Positions 33,225-44,667 of a stretch of DNA of 64,000 nucleotides are shown piece after piece; position 1 is the first letter of the stretch; each line of letters begins with the position of its first letter. The DNA lies in contig CATNEN010000011.1 in assembly GCA_950097015.1 (NCBI GenBank), positions 1,720,001 to 1,784,000 of the forward strand, in the 5' to 3' direction. Below the pieces are notes generated by a model. The model was not told the DNA's origin and ran no database searches. It saw only the letters and a list, made by a program, of their open reading frames with translations. The DNA is from Macrostomum hystrix (Eukaryota > Platyhelminthes > Macrostomidae). Position numbers and translations under genes: made by a program.

Positions 33225-34551
33225 AAAATATTTAATTTCATTCTCGTTTCGACCCGCTCTGGTGTGCCATAATCCTTATTATTATGAGTAGCTTGTCTTT
33301 GATTACCTCAGTTACCTCAGTACATCACCACTTACATGTACCTCCAACTTAGCTGCAATTTATGACTTAGCTCAGTTAAAATATACCGAAGTAAAAAAGC
33401 TGGCTTAAAAAACCCTTAAAATAGGTTTTAGACTAAAGATAGACTTCTATCAAGCCTCAATAAAGCTGATGAATTATTAATTAGAGGCGAGATAATAAAA
33501 GTTAGTCTAGAATTAGCAAGAAAAGATGTACTGTGGAAATATAAGGATCGTTAATGATTTTAGTTGAAATCGAATGCCACACAATAGCTAACATTTTTAA
33601 ACTTTATCTTTAGAGCTAAGAACAGAAAAAATAAGACAAGAAAAATACAAAGAAAATGTTTTTTCATTGCTTGCAAATAAATTAAAAGAAATAGCAACAC
33701 CACCGGAAGATTTTATTTCTAGTAATCGTATAATAATGTCTACTAACTGCATGCTCACTTACGAGTACTAGGAGTAGTACATTGTCAATGAAATGTAATA
33801 GATTTTGAAGTAGCAATAAGTACAATTGCAGACAAATAATGAAACAGGAGAACTAGATGAACTAACGAGCACAGTTAAATAATCCTACTTGGCATAATTT
33901 TATTTGCAATAACACTTTGGCCACAATAAAATATAAAAAAAAAACTTTTAACACCGCATAAAATAAAAGTGATAACGACCCAAAAGTGAACAATCAAAAG
34001 TCTAAATGTACTGTTCAAAGCTACAAATGGGGGCTTGCAGCCTAGTGGTTAGAGCGCTGGACTCACGACTTAAACGTCGCGGGTTCGAATCCTGGCTGGT
34101 AAATAGGTACCAGCATTAGTTAGGGTCATTGAAGGTGGGTGTAACGTCTCCCCAGTCCATGGACTGAACAAGTCAAACGCAACTTTCTGATCAGAGTAAA
34201 TTTAATAAACTGTCAACTACGATAATTAATTTCGAATTAAAAAAAACGCATGTACTTTACTAACAGTAGAAAATCACGTTTTTTTCTGTCCTGGGGAAAG
34301 ACCACTGAAGCCTACTTGACGATAGCTCCCAAACAGAATGACCGATTTTCGTGAGATTCCACCATATGGATGAAAATGTTCCGCCCTTTACGATAAACTA
34401 AATTTCAATGTCATGCGACGTCAGCATCGTCCAGATATTCAGCGGTTTTTGTCGATTTGGTGATTAATTGAATATTTTTTGGGTATTTGCGCTGTTATTC
34501 TAATGTTAAGCCTAAAAGTACATTCCAGAGGAGACAGCCAGAAATCACGAA
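33225..34551. other. Intergenic, AT-rich, one tRNA-like SINE
   Basis: AT-rich sequence between the transposon and the end of ALG9. Apart from the SINE at 34027-34170 no gene or repeat is supported; the part next to 34551 is the presumed ALG9 3' UTR. Confidence 0.55.
34027..34170 (+). repeat. tRNA-derived SINE, family 2
   Basis: A tRNA-like head with A box TAGTGGTTAGA at 34043-34053 and a perfect B box GGGTTCGAATCC at 34081-34092, followed by an unrelated body containing the palindrome CAGTCCATGGACTG. The ends of the head (GGGGGCTTG and CTGGCTGGT) do not pair into an acceptor stem, so it is not a functional tRNA gene. The palindrome also occurs in part at 19670 and 58101. Confidence 0.7.
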
Positions 34552-37500
34552 TCACAAATGAACGCGCCGCAAAAGTACATAGCTAGCAAAGCTAACTTTG
34601 CGCTCAAACAAGACCGGCAAGTAGAATGCGCGAAACAGCCTGTGTGACAGACCGGACTCAAGAAATGGCAGGTCTTCCAACAGTTGCCACCCTCCCTGAC
34701 TCAGGTAGTCCGGTTCCAGGTCAGTGTAGCCGCCGCTGCCGCCGCGCTTGTCAATCAGGTAGTCACAGTCGGTCGATGCGTTCAGATATCTTTGAAACAG
34801 GATGCGGTTTTTTGTGAAGTGTCTGACAAGATTTAGTCTCGGCTATCATTTCTAGCCTACAGCGTTGAAATATATAGATTGTTAATAATGAAGATTGTAA
34901 TCGTAATCAGCGAAAAGGGGACAGTGCACATTCCTTAAGCTGCACATTCCTTAAGCTGCACATTCATTAAGCTGCACATTCCTTAAGCTGCACATTCCTT
35001 AAGCTGCACATTCATTAAGCTGCACATTCATTAAGCTGCACATTCCTTAAGCTGCACATTCCTTAAGCTGCACATTCCTTAAACTGCACATTCCTTAAGC
35101 TGCACATTCCTTAAACTGCACATTCATTAAGCTGCACATTCCTTAAGCTGCACATTCATTAAGCTGCACATTCCTTAAGCTGCACATTCCTTAAGCTGCA
35201 CATTCCTTAAGCTGCACATTCCTTAAGCTGCACATTCCTTAAACTGCACATTCCTTAAGCTGCAAATTCCTTAAACTGCACATTCATTAAGCTGCACATT
35301 CCTTAAGCTGCACATTCATTAAGCTGCACATTCCTTAAGCTGCACATTCCTTAAGCTGCACATTCATTAGACCGCACATTCCTTAGAATGCACATTCCTT
35401 AGAATGCACATTCCTTAGAATGCATATTCCTTAAACTGCGCATTCCTTAGAATGCACATTCCTTAGGGGCTTGTCGTGCAATTTACGCCCTTGAGGGCCA
35501 ACCTCCAAGTCACAGTGAAAGTGTACACTGTTTGACGATGAGAAAGTCAGGGCAGATGTACACACTTGTGTGAGTGTGTGTACAAGGAGTCAACAGAATA
35601 GGCAGAATTGCAACCTCGCTGGCTGCGGGTCTACTGTTCAATACTGTTTAAAATATAATTCAAGTTAGACCATAGACAGTCCTAGACAGCTTATGTACCT
35701 AGCACCACAGCTGCATTTTCGAAGTCGCAAAATCAGCAAAGTTGTTAGGAAAGAAACAAAGGAAATCTCCTTCCAAGCATCCTCACCTTGACATCTCCTC
35801 TCTATTCTCCAGATTAAACGGCTGATCCAATCCAAATCTACCCGGCAGTTGGCCGCGAAATTCTGATCGAACAAAGCCAACGGACCAGCCATCGGGCAGT
35901 AGGAATCCACTGGGAAATCTGTGCCACTCTTTGCCCAGACACAGTCGGCCCGGCGGTCCGTGCAGACTTAGGCGGTGATAAACAGTCACGTGGCTCTGAT
36001 AGGACAGGGTTGTGGCGCCAATTCTACTGGCGCTCAACGCCAAGAAGACGGCCAGGACGCAGGGCACCGTCCAGTTGCCGAAGCGTCGGCGAATAGATTC
36101 AAGAGCCACGGCAGCGGCTAGGCATAGAAACGGATAGCACGGATACAGAAAGCGCTCCTCCTTGTGCGCCTGAAGAAAGAATATGGCATTCCATAGCAAC
36201 AGCGGACTCAGCCACAGTAGCAGTTGAGATTGGCCTAGTCGACTAGCTGATAGAGCCGATAGAATACCAATAGCCAGCAATGGCAGCATTATAGGCGTGA
36301 AATTCAATGCGTAATTCATTAGATAGTAGCTGGCCGGAGCAACTCCGTAAAGCTCCGAGCCGGAATTAAACACATTGTAGCGAATCAGATTTAGCGGCGA
36401 CATTGTTGGCCTACCATAGGTCATTGTATCCACTAGAGCTACGGGAATAGCTAGTGCAAAGCCTGAAATTGTTCAATTGTAGTGAAGCTGGTAATAGCTG
36501 CAACTGGAGATTTGGGAATTAAACGCAATGAGGGTCAAAGGAAATAGAATCGGCGATCCACTAAATAACTGGAAAAATCGGCAATCCATTAAAGAACTGG
36601 AAAAATCTGCGACCCACTAAATAACTGGAAAGATCGGCGACCCACTAAATAACTGGAAAAATCGGCGACCCACTAAAGAACTGGAAAAATCGGCGACCCA
36701 CTAAATAACTGGAAAAATCGGCGACCCACTAAAGAACTGGAAAAATCAGCGACCCAATTAAGACTTGGAAAAATCGGCGATCTACTAAAGAACTGGAAAA
36801 ATCGGCGACCCAATTAAGACTTGGAAAAATCGGCGATCCACTAAAGAACTGGAAAAATCGGCGATCCACCAAAGAACTGGAAAAATCGGCGACACAATTA
36901 TGACCTGAAAAAATCGGCGATCCACTAAAGAACTGGAAAAATCAGCGAGACACTAGAGAACTGGAAACATCGGCGACCCAATTATGACCTGAAAAAATCG
37001 GCGATCCACTAAAGAACTGGAAAAATCAGCGATACACTAGAGAACTGAAAACATCGGCGACCCAATTATGACCTGAAAAAATCGGCGATCCACTAAAGAC
37101 CTGGAAAAATCGGCGATCCACTAAATAACTGGAAAAATCGGCGACCCACTAAAGAACTGGAAAAATCGGCGACCCACTAAATAACTGGAAAAATCGTCGA
37201 GCCACTAAAGAATTGGAGAAATCGGCGACCCAATTAAGACTTGGAAAAATCGGCCATCTACAAAAGAACTGGAAAAATCGGCGACCCACTAAAGAACTGG
37301 AAAAATCGGCGATCCACTAGAGAACAGAGATTAGCCTCGAAGCCTCACTCACCTGCAGCAGCAGAGTAGGCCAAAAACTGCATTGGCCGTTTGCGCAAGA
37401 CCACCAAATCCAGGGCCAGCGGAAGGCCGAGCGCCGCGGCAAAGGGCCAGCCAACAATGGCCATGGAAGCAACGCAGGCAACAGCCAATGACAGCCTGTC

Positions 37501-37992
37501 TGTTAGCCAAGCAGCCAGATAAGCGTAGGCCAGCTGCATAGCGAATGCGCTAGGCAAGAAGGCTGTGCTGGAGACAAACACACCAGCTGATGCGGCGCTG
37601 AATGCTACAAAAGCCAGAGAATATACTGAGGATGCTGACGAGAGTGTGGACTTTTTATCTAGACGAAGCTTAATAGCGCCGAATGCGGCAGTCTCGGCTA
37701 GTGCGGTGAAGATTGCCATCCATAATCTGACAGCGTAGAACTGGCTGACTCGGGAGCCACCCAGCCAGCCAATCAGAATGGCCGGCGGAGCGTAGAGCCA
37801 AAGGTAGAGATAGGAGCGGAGCGCGTACTGAGGCGCGTATTCCCAGGTTTGGAAGCCGCTGCCATGCAGGAGGTGATGCAGGGGCTCCCAATAATTGAAA
37901 GTTTCATCACAGTCATTAATGATGTTCCACAGTGCGCTGGCAGTGTGCAGAGTCAAACAGAGGCGAAATACAACCCAACTGGACACTTGCAT
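34552..37992 (-). CDS. ALG9: ALG9, alpha-1,2-mannosyltransferase of the dolichol pathway
   Basis: Three exons, 37353-37992, 35787-36462 and 34552-34789; 1554 nt, 517 residues, in frame across both joins. ALG9 is a multi-pass ER enzyme that adds the seventh and ninth mannoses to lipid-linked oligosaccharide from dolichyl-phosphate mannose. Evidence: the GT22 motif DCDETFNYWEP at about 27-37 with the catalytic acidic pair, the FQTWEYAPQYALRSY segment, GWPFAAALGLP, a second-loop YGRPTMSPLNLIRYNVF, and HKEERF at about 313-318. The C-terminal lumenal part has CLGKEWHRFPSGFLLPDGW and SEFRGQLP. Exon 3 begins with the conserved SRYLNASTDCDYLID and ends RAFYLPVLF plus a short tail. It is somewhat shorter than vertebrate ALG9. 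Both introns are filled with minisatellites. Confidence 0.94.
34928..35467. repeat. 16-bp minisatellite in ALG9 intron 2, about 33 units
   Basis: Units of CTTAAGCTGCACATTC with an ATTAAG variant, ending in diverged copies (CTTAGAATGCACATTC). Confidence 0.95.
35464..35640 (+). repeat. SINE family 1, body fragment
   Basis: Runs from GGGGCTTGTCGTGCAATTTA to GCGGGTCTACTGTTC, matching 46850-46990 and the reverse complement of part of 24540-24690. The tRNA-like head is missing. It abuts the 16-bp array in ALG9 intron 2. Confidence 0.6.
36545..37325. repeat. 28-bp minisatellite in ALG9 intron 1, about 28 units
   Basis: Units contain ACTAAAGAACTGGAAAAATC and GGCGACCC; variants carry TAAATAACTGG or AATTAAGACTTGG. 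It occupies most of the 890-bp intron. Confidence 0.95.
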
Positions 37993-39929
37993 TGCTGAGA
38001 TGGGGTTAGAAAATTTAATGTAAAACTGCTAAACCAAATTGTTTTTTAAATCTGTTTAAAAATCAATGCACAAATAAAATGCTGTCTTTGATACACAACT
38101 TTATCCTGTCTAAGATGGCTTTATTAAAGCCAAATAAAATAATAATTATTTTATTGTATCTCAAATAAACAAAAATATTTAGTTTTTTGTTAATAACAAT
38201 AAGAAATTTAAATTGTCTTCACTGCATGTACATGTATTTCATTAAGTGTTATTTTTTATAATTGTTTTACTAATAAACAAAAATACTATTTCAATAGTTT
38301 TTACTACATTTATACATGTTCATACTTTTCAAATCTTTAGGTAGGAATATAAAATTGTTTATGTAAACTCAACAAGACAAAATACAAAACATATAAAAGC
38401 AGTAAAGATACATTATGACCATTAAATTTTTTTGTGCCAAACTGTGGCACAAAAAATTATAATAAGTAATAGACGACAGGCTAAGACACATTTACAAGTC
38501 TCATTGAAAATAATTTTACATTAATACACTAGGTAGCACAAGTAAAATGAAACCATAAATCCAGAATTTAACTGTACATTACTGGTACTTTCTTGTTGGT
38601 CGGACAATCACAAATTGATTATTTATTGCTGATTGATAATTTACATGCCTAAAATTATGACAGAAAAAACCAAACTTAAATCATAGATCTACTTTATTTT
38701 TTAGAAATTTAAACTACAAAGTGGTTTACTGACTTAATGAAACAAGCAATCAGTTTTGTTCATTTATGTATGTCGCAAATGTCATTAAATCTTAATAATA
38801 ATATAAGTGAAGTCAATGAAAGCAATGCAGAAATATTTTTTCGCGTTCACAGGCGTAAAAAATTTTGTTGTAAAACTTGAAACAGTGCCAGAAAAGAATC
38901 GACTTTTATCTACGAGAAGCGCTGCCGTGCCCTTAAGCTTAGGCTTGCTGGGAAAATCTTGTTCTGTTCCTGGATAATCGGGACTTTAAAAGCCTTTGTC
39001 CAATGTTTACGCAGATTAACAAGATATAATTATTTGTTTTGCTAAAAATGTACTGCTTAATGTCTTTCTCACAGATAAAAATATAAAAAAACGTCTGTTA
39101 AATAGTAGTACTTAATTTTTTAATCGATTTTTTATGGGTGGAAATGCAAATATTCAATGTTTTAAACCTCCAACAAAAGTAATGACATTATAAAAACTTG
39201 GCCTTATTTATATAATCAGTATCTTGCGATACGATTCCAAGGTTACTATGATAAACTGTGATTTGAACCATCATATTTTCGGGGAGGGGGTAAAAATTAC
39301 CTTCAGGCTATCTAAATTACAGGTTTTGATACATTTCCTATATACAAATGAAATGTAATTCATGTGACGAAAAAATAAGTACGAGATAAGGGCGCCAATT
39401 TTTTTTTAAGTTTGATTATTTTATAGAACTACATATGCAATTTAAAATAGAATATATAGTTGTCACGCATTATTATCAATTCACACTTTTCTGTTAATGA
39501 TGTAAGATGTACAATTCTTCTTTGATTTCTTCACAGCACTCTATTGAGCTACATACGTGACCTGACTACTCCCGGTGGGACATTTACAATACGCACCTCT
39601 GTACGCCCCACTATGCGCCCTCCCACCAGTCACCGGTGTTATGCCAACCATTATCCTAGGCAGAAAAGTATTCGGCTGAATAACTTTAGATGCGCTATTT
39701 TATTCGGGCCCAGATTGAATACGGCACAACATTAGTCATGCCAAGCGCACTCCTAGGCTGATTTCTCTCTGGGGGTGTACAAAATTCTCGTCCGCGCATT
39801 CTCGTCCGCAAATCTGTGGACAAAGTTTTAAAGTCGATTTACAGTATGTACGATACGTATACAGCATATACGCCATTTTACATTCATTTGTTATGCAACA
39901 CGTCTCCTATAAATAACTACAAGTCTGAC
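37993..39929. other. Intergenic, AT-rich, no gene seen
   Basis: Upstream of ALG9. Very AT-rich with no sustained open frame, RNA gene or repeat that I can support. The first bases will include the ALG9 promoter, but no TATA box stands out. Confidence 0.6.
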
Positions 39930-40384
39930 TACACCGACTGCACTGAACCTTGCGCGGACTTGGCTTGGCTTGGACTTGGCTACAAGGCCGTGTTCGGCAA
40001 CGAGCCGCGACTTCCCCATGACAGCATCGGACCAGCAGACGCTGCCACGGTCGGTGACGTCACGATTCGTCATGTAGAGAGAAAGGCAGCTAAGCGCGTG
40101 GGCGGACCCCTGAGCTGATGCGTCGGCGCATCCGTCGGGCGCAGCAAGCCATGCAGCAGTACCATCAGCAGCGTCTGGCGTCTGCCAGCAGCCTCAGCTT
40201 CAACGTCGGGGACAAGGTGCTGCTGCGGAACTTTGTCCGCGACGATCGGAAAGGCGGCAAGCTGAAGACGCCATGGTGCGCCAAGGTTTACACGGTCGAA
40301 CGTGTCCTGAGCAACAACCAGTACTGGCTCGCAGGAAAAAGTACAGCGATCAATGGCCGTCACATGAAGAAATACTACGAATAG
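39930..40384 (+). pseudogene. Gypsy-type integrase C-terminus, retrotransposon remnant
   Basis: The frame to 40118 shows the end of an integrase core (AVFGNEPRLPHDS), and a second frame from 40118 to 40384 shows an Arg/Gln-rich helix, then FNVGDKVLLRN, KGGKL, a Trp and the hydrophobic YTVERVL stretch, typical of the C-terminal SH3-like domain of Ty3/gypsy integrases. The two parts are in different frames, so there is at least one frameshift near 40100. No reverse transcriptase, protease or gag is found upstream, and no long terminal repeat pair is evident. It is a truncated 3' fragment. Confidence 0.65.
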
Positions 40385-40717
40385 GTGATTTACAGTATTT
40401 CTAACTGGTGATTTGCAGTATGAGTACTTTATCAATTCCTGGATTGTTTTAGTCATTTTGCTGTAATGCAATCTGCTGTAATCATCTATTATCTAATGTT
40501 GTCGGAATATTTTAAGACAAATAAAATAAGGCACGAGATAGTTTCTGTTCTGTTCAGTGGGTAAGAGAATTCTAGATGGCCGAATAAATTTAGACGACAT
40601 AAATATATTCGGCCGTATACTTTTGTCATCTTATTTCCTTCAGCCGAATAAAATTAAGCAGAAATTAAATTAAACGTGACACCGGGGCGCGGGTAGGGGA
40701 GGGGGTGGGGGTGGAGG

Positions 40718-40895
40718 GTAAATAAAATTCGTCGCATATCCTCAAAGTCTACTGATCGTAGGCTGTGTTGTATTTTTATGAGCGCAGTAATTGATCGACC
40801 GGCTCGAGCCGCCGGTGGGGGGCGCAGAGTAAATAAAATTCGGCGCAATTTCCTCACAGTCTACCGTTAGTAGGCTTTGCTGTATTTTTGAGCGC
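40718..40895. repeat. Two diverged copies of a 75-bp sequence
   Basis: The stretch starting AAATAAAATTCGTCGCATAT near 40719 recurs in similar form near 40830 (AAATAAAATTCGGCGCAATT), each including GTAGGCTNTGNTGTATTTTT. It may belong to the 3' end of the retroelement remnant. Confidence 0.5.
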
Positions 40896-40907
40896 CGTAA
40901 AAAGCCT

Positions 40908-41170
40908 AGCAGCAGGTCCGCTCCTGCCCCAGCAGCTCCGCTCCTGCCCCAGCAGCTCCGCTCCTGCCCCAGCAGCTCCGCTCCTGCCCCAGCAGCTCCG
41001 CTCCTGCCCCAGCAGCTCCGCTCCTGCCCCAGCAGCTCCGCTCCTGCCCCAGCAGCTCCGCTCCTGCCCCAGCAGCTCCGCTCCTGCCCCAGCAGGTCCG
41101 CTCCTGCCCAGCAGGTCCGCTCCTGCCCCAGCAGCTCCGCTCCTGCCCCAGCAGCTCCGCTCCTGCTCCG
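40908..41170. repeat. 20-bp GC-rich minisatellite, about 13 units
   Basis: Units of AGCAGCTCCGCTCCTGCCCC, with a GGTCC variant and one 19-bp unit. The GC content is far above the flanks. Overlapping open frames on both strands are by-products. Confidence 0.95.
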
Positions 41171-41559
41171 CTCGCCACGCTGCCCCCTCCCTCCTGACCA
41201 TGTACTTTTCATACGTATGTTTCATTTTATTGCATGCATGCCGTATATATAAAGCGGCAGTCACTTTAAATAAATAAAATTGAACATGCTGATGTAAATT
41301 TCCTATTCGTCACCGCTATAAATGGTTTACGAATATGTCTCTTCTAGTATCATTAAATACTTTTGACGCAGCTAAAGGTACAAATTTATTATCAATTTCA
41401 AAGCGAATATGCATATAAAACATGTTATAAAGCGCATTCAGAAAGTGAAAAGCCATGATTGAAAAGAAGAGTAACGAAAGTACATAAATCATTTATATTG
41501 CAATGTTTTAGACTCAGAGTGTCATCATGCCAAGACAGTACGGTGTACGTTTTTAAGTA

Positions 41560-42090
41560 AATACAAAGAGATACAAAGAGATATAGAGAGAAATGGAGAG
41601 AGATGGTGAGATATAGAGAGAGATGGTGAGAGATGGAGAGTTATAGAGAGAGATGGAGAGATATAGAGAGAGATGGAGAGAGATGGTGAGATATAGAGAG
41701 AGATGGAGAATTATAGAGAGAGATGGTGAGAGATGGAGAGTTATAGAGAGAGATGGTGAGATATAGAGAGAGATGGTGAGAGATGGAGAGTTATAGAGAG
41801 AGATGGAGAGATATAGAGAGAGATGGAGAGTTATAGAGAGAGATGGAGAGATATAGAGAGAGATGGAGAGTTATAGAGAGAGATGGAGAGTTATAGAGAG
41901 AGATGGAGAGTTATAGAGAGAGATGGAGAGTTATAGAGAGAGATGGGGAGTTATAGAGAGAGATGGAGAGTTATAGAGAGAGATGGAGAGTTATAGAGAG
42001 AGATGGAGAGTTATAGAGAGAGATGGAGAGTTATAGAGAGAGATGGAGAGTTATAGAGAGAGATGGAGAGTTATAGAGAGAGATGGAGCT
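41560..42090. repeat. 20-bp purine-rich minisatellite, about 25 units
   Basis: Units of AGAGATGGAGAGTTATAGAG, at first degenerate and then uniform from about 41860. One strand is almost pure purine. Confidence 0.95.
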
Positions 42091-42532
42091 ATAATAAAAA
42101 GCTTAGGTAAAGGAAAAGTAATGATTGATAATATATTTTTGCATTCTTGCAGATAGATTAAATGTCTGCTGCAAAATATATGAACTTTTTGTTTCTTAAC
42201 CAAGAAAACTTAAAAAATATGCGCCATAATAGCGACAATGTCTCTTGTTTGACTGCCAACTTGCAATGTCCGGAGACCGACAACTGCGATTTCCTCATGT
42301 CAATCGGAGTCTAGCTGATTTTTAACAAAAGCACAGATATTTTTTGTTTACCTACGATTTTCCTTGATAGCAGGGCTATATTGTTCTACCTGCAACTTGC
42401 CGGAAGCCAAACTCTGATATTGTTCAGAAATCGATTTAAACAGCTTTGGCTTATCTACTAAAAGCGTCAACTTGGGATAAAAAGCAAAGATGAGTCTCTT
42501 TGAGACAACGAAATCCATTCAACTGAGCTGGA

Positions 42533-43474
42533 ATGGGCCTGCTGCTGCTGATCCTGGTCCCACTGTTAAGCTTCGAGTCAGTGGCCTGTCAGCAAAATCT
42601 AGCTGGCTACTATCAGACCAGTCGAACTTGTTTGAACTCAAGCAGATTGGCACCAGTAGCTGAAGGTGGGCGATTGTACAGTGCTGCTTCGGCCGCAATC
42701 TGCTCAGCTAAATGTCAGCCGCTGTCTCCGCCGACTCTGCAGTGGCATTTCTCGGCCGTGGATCGCAGCTGTCGGTGCCTCTCGCAATTCGCCACCTTTG
42801 ATCCGGAAACATTCGACGCCAGCTGCATCTCCTGGAGCCGACTGAACCGTCTAAGCACTGTCGGATTCTGGTTCCTGACTGAACAGCGAGGATTCGCAAA
42901 CTGCGGTTCAATTGGCAGTCCGCTAGACGGCTTCAGGATCGACGGGTCGATGATGATTTTGGACAGCTCCGGAGTTCAGTTGTCCGGACTGAAGAGAGAC
43001 GACAGGATCAGCATCAGCGGGATGAGCGACTCAGTTCAGCTGAGAGCATTCAACCTGACAGCATGGTTGCAGCCGGTGTTCAACAATGCCAGCTTGCCGC
43101 TGTGGGATTCCGATCAGAATGGCGCCTACCGCAGCGGCGTCTCGCTGTTTCCCGACATGCGGCAAGTCTACTTGTTCTCGCTGAACGCCACAGGAAATCT
43201 GATGTTCTACTTTGCTAGTGTCAGATTGGAGCTGAATCAGTGGAATTTTCTAGCTGTCACCTTTAATCCATCGGATCCGAGAGCTGGTCTGTGCGCCTCC
43301 GTCAACAACACTGTGCCAGCCTGTGCAAGCATCGATCCATCGGTGGCCCCAGTTGTCATGGCAACCGGCAACGAGTTCTGGCTAATCGGAGCGCCACAGT
43401 CTAGGGTAGCGGGAATTCCGCAGGCTTTCATCGGTCGACTAAAGTGTATCGGATTGTCGACTACCGAGTGCTGA
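42533..43474 (+). CDS. Secreted protein with a C-terminal LamG/concanavalin-like domain
   Basis: Single exon, 313 residues. Residues 1-19 are a signal peptide (LLLLILVPLLSF). Residues about 20-120 are cysteine-rich (six cysteines including CSAKCQP and CRCL), resembling small extracellular carbohydrate-binding modules of the WSC/PAN type, though I cannot assign one. Residues about 165-313 look like a LamG-type jelly roll: FNLTAWLQPV, then VYLFSLNATGNLMFYF, the diagnostic LNQWNFLAVTF, and FIGRLKCIGLS at the end. The start ATG is the only one placed before the signal peptide. Several N-glycosylation sites (NLT, NAS, NAT) fit secretion. An AATAAA about 190 bp past the stop is a likely polyadenylation signal. 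The partner is unknown; extracellular or cuticular roles are possible. Confidence 0.8.
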   Translation: MGLLLLILVPLLSFESVACQQNLAGYYQTSRTCLNSSRLAPVAEGGRLYSAASAAICSAKCQPLSPPTLQWHFSAVDRSCRCLSQFATFDPETFDASCISWSRLNRLSTVGFWFLTEQRGFANCGSIGSPLDGFRIDGSMMILDSSGVQLSGLKRDDRISISGMSDSVQLRAFNLTAWLQPVFNNASLPLWDSDQNGAYRSGVSLFPDMRQVYLFSLNATGNLMFYFASVRLELNQWNFLAVTFNPSDPRAGLCASVNNTVPACASIDPSVAPVVMATGNEFWLIGAPQSRVAGIPQAFIGRLKCIGLSTTEC

Positions 43475-44667
43475 GTCTCGATGAAAGAATTGAGCTGGCT
43501 GGATATTGCGAATAAGCGATACTGAATTGTAACGTAGTCTATGGCAATCCGAAGTCACTCATATCAGCTATCTAAATGATAAAGCTATGAACATGATAAA
43601 GCTTGTTGTTTAAGCTTTTGCTTCTGAAATGTCTGTTTAAAATCCGAAATTTCTGATGGTTAAATAAAAAAATAAAATTGTTTGACGATAAAGTTAGCTT
43701 CCCAAATAGCCAAGTTATACCGAGTCCGCAGACTGAACAGCTGCACACAGCTGCACACAGCTAACATTATTTTTAAGTACCGCTAAATACGACGCAAACG
43801 TGACTGACTACTACCAGTAGATCTGTCAAGATAACGATGAGAATTTAACGGAAACGATTAAGGAATATACGAAAATGGAATATAAGGTTGGGAAAAGGAC
43901 GATTAGGAAATTGAGGATTAGAAATTTAAGGATTAGGAAATATTTTCCTACGGCAAGCACAGCAGCATTAGATTTTTATCAAGAAGTAACTTGTTCCATC
44001 ATGCCAGCCTGTTACTGGATTTACTGAACTCGAAAACGTTTTAATTGCGCAATTGCGAGCGTAACTATAATCTAACATAAAGTTGTCTCATCTGTTTCTA
44101 TTTGTTGTCGAGTGTGTTTAGTAGAAAAAACATACAGAAAGCAAAGAGAGACTTGCAAATAGTATTTGTCTAGGGCAGAGACCTAGGTTGAAGCAATGAG
44201 CCACCAGCTGTGGGGTGGTACAAACTCAGTACATAATCTGATGCCTATATTTAGTGGCGCCTAGCTTCTCTGTATCGCGCCCCTTCGATTGAACAGCAGC
44301 AGCAGCAGCCATCGATCCGTCTCATTGGTTGGTGCCGTCGTGAGACGAGTAAGGATGTGGCGGGTGGGATGGGGATCTGTTTGCCCTGGCTTTATCCCCC
44401 CTTCAGTCTGAGTGGAGTGGATGAGGCGGCAATGGGTGTGTCGCGGCTGAGTCTATAGACAAGAGCTTGCTGCCATACCGTCCTTTCTCTCAGCTTCCAC
44501 ATCTGCAGGCAGTCGCAGAGCGTATTGTGAGGAGTCTGAAATAACCACCAATTTACTATACATATAATTCGACTATGAATGACGGCAAGGCAGCGATGAA
44601 AAAATGCTGTGATTGATAAAAATCTATAGATTTTTAAAGTCAAAAAAATCTCAACAGAAAATTAACA
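43475..44667. other. Intergenic and EAG 5' region
   Basis: Holds the 3' UTR of the LamG gene and, before 44668, the presumed promoter and leader of the EAG channel. A (CAG)n stretch of five or six units lies near 44297. No further gene is supported. Confidence 0.5.

Noticed and set aside
34027-34100. Functional tRNA gene
   Set aside because: Internal promoter boxes are good but the acceptor ends do not pair; it fits a SINE head.
34626-34817. Plus-strand 63-codon frame
   Set aside because: It is the antisense of ALG9 exon 3, which reads the conserved ALG9 C-terminus on the minus strand.
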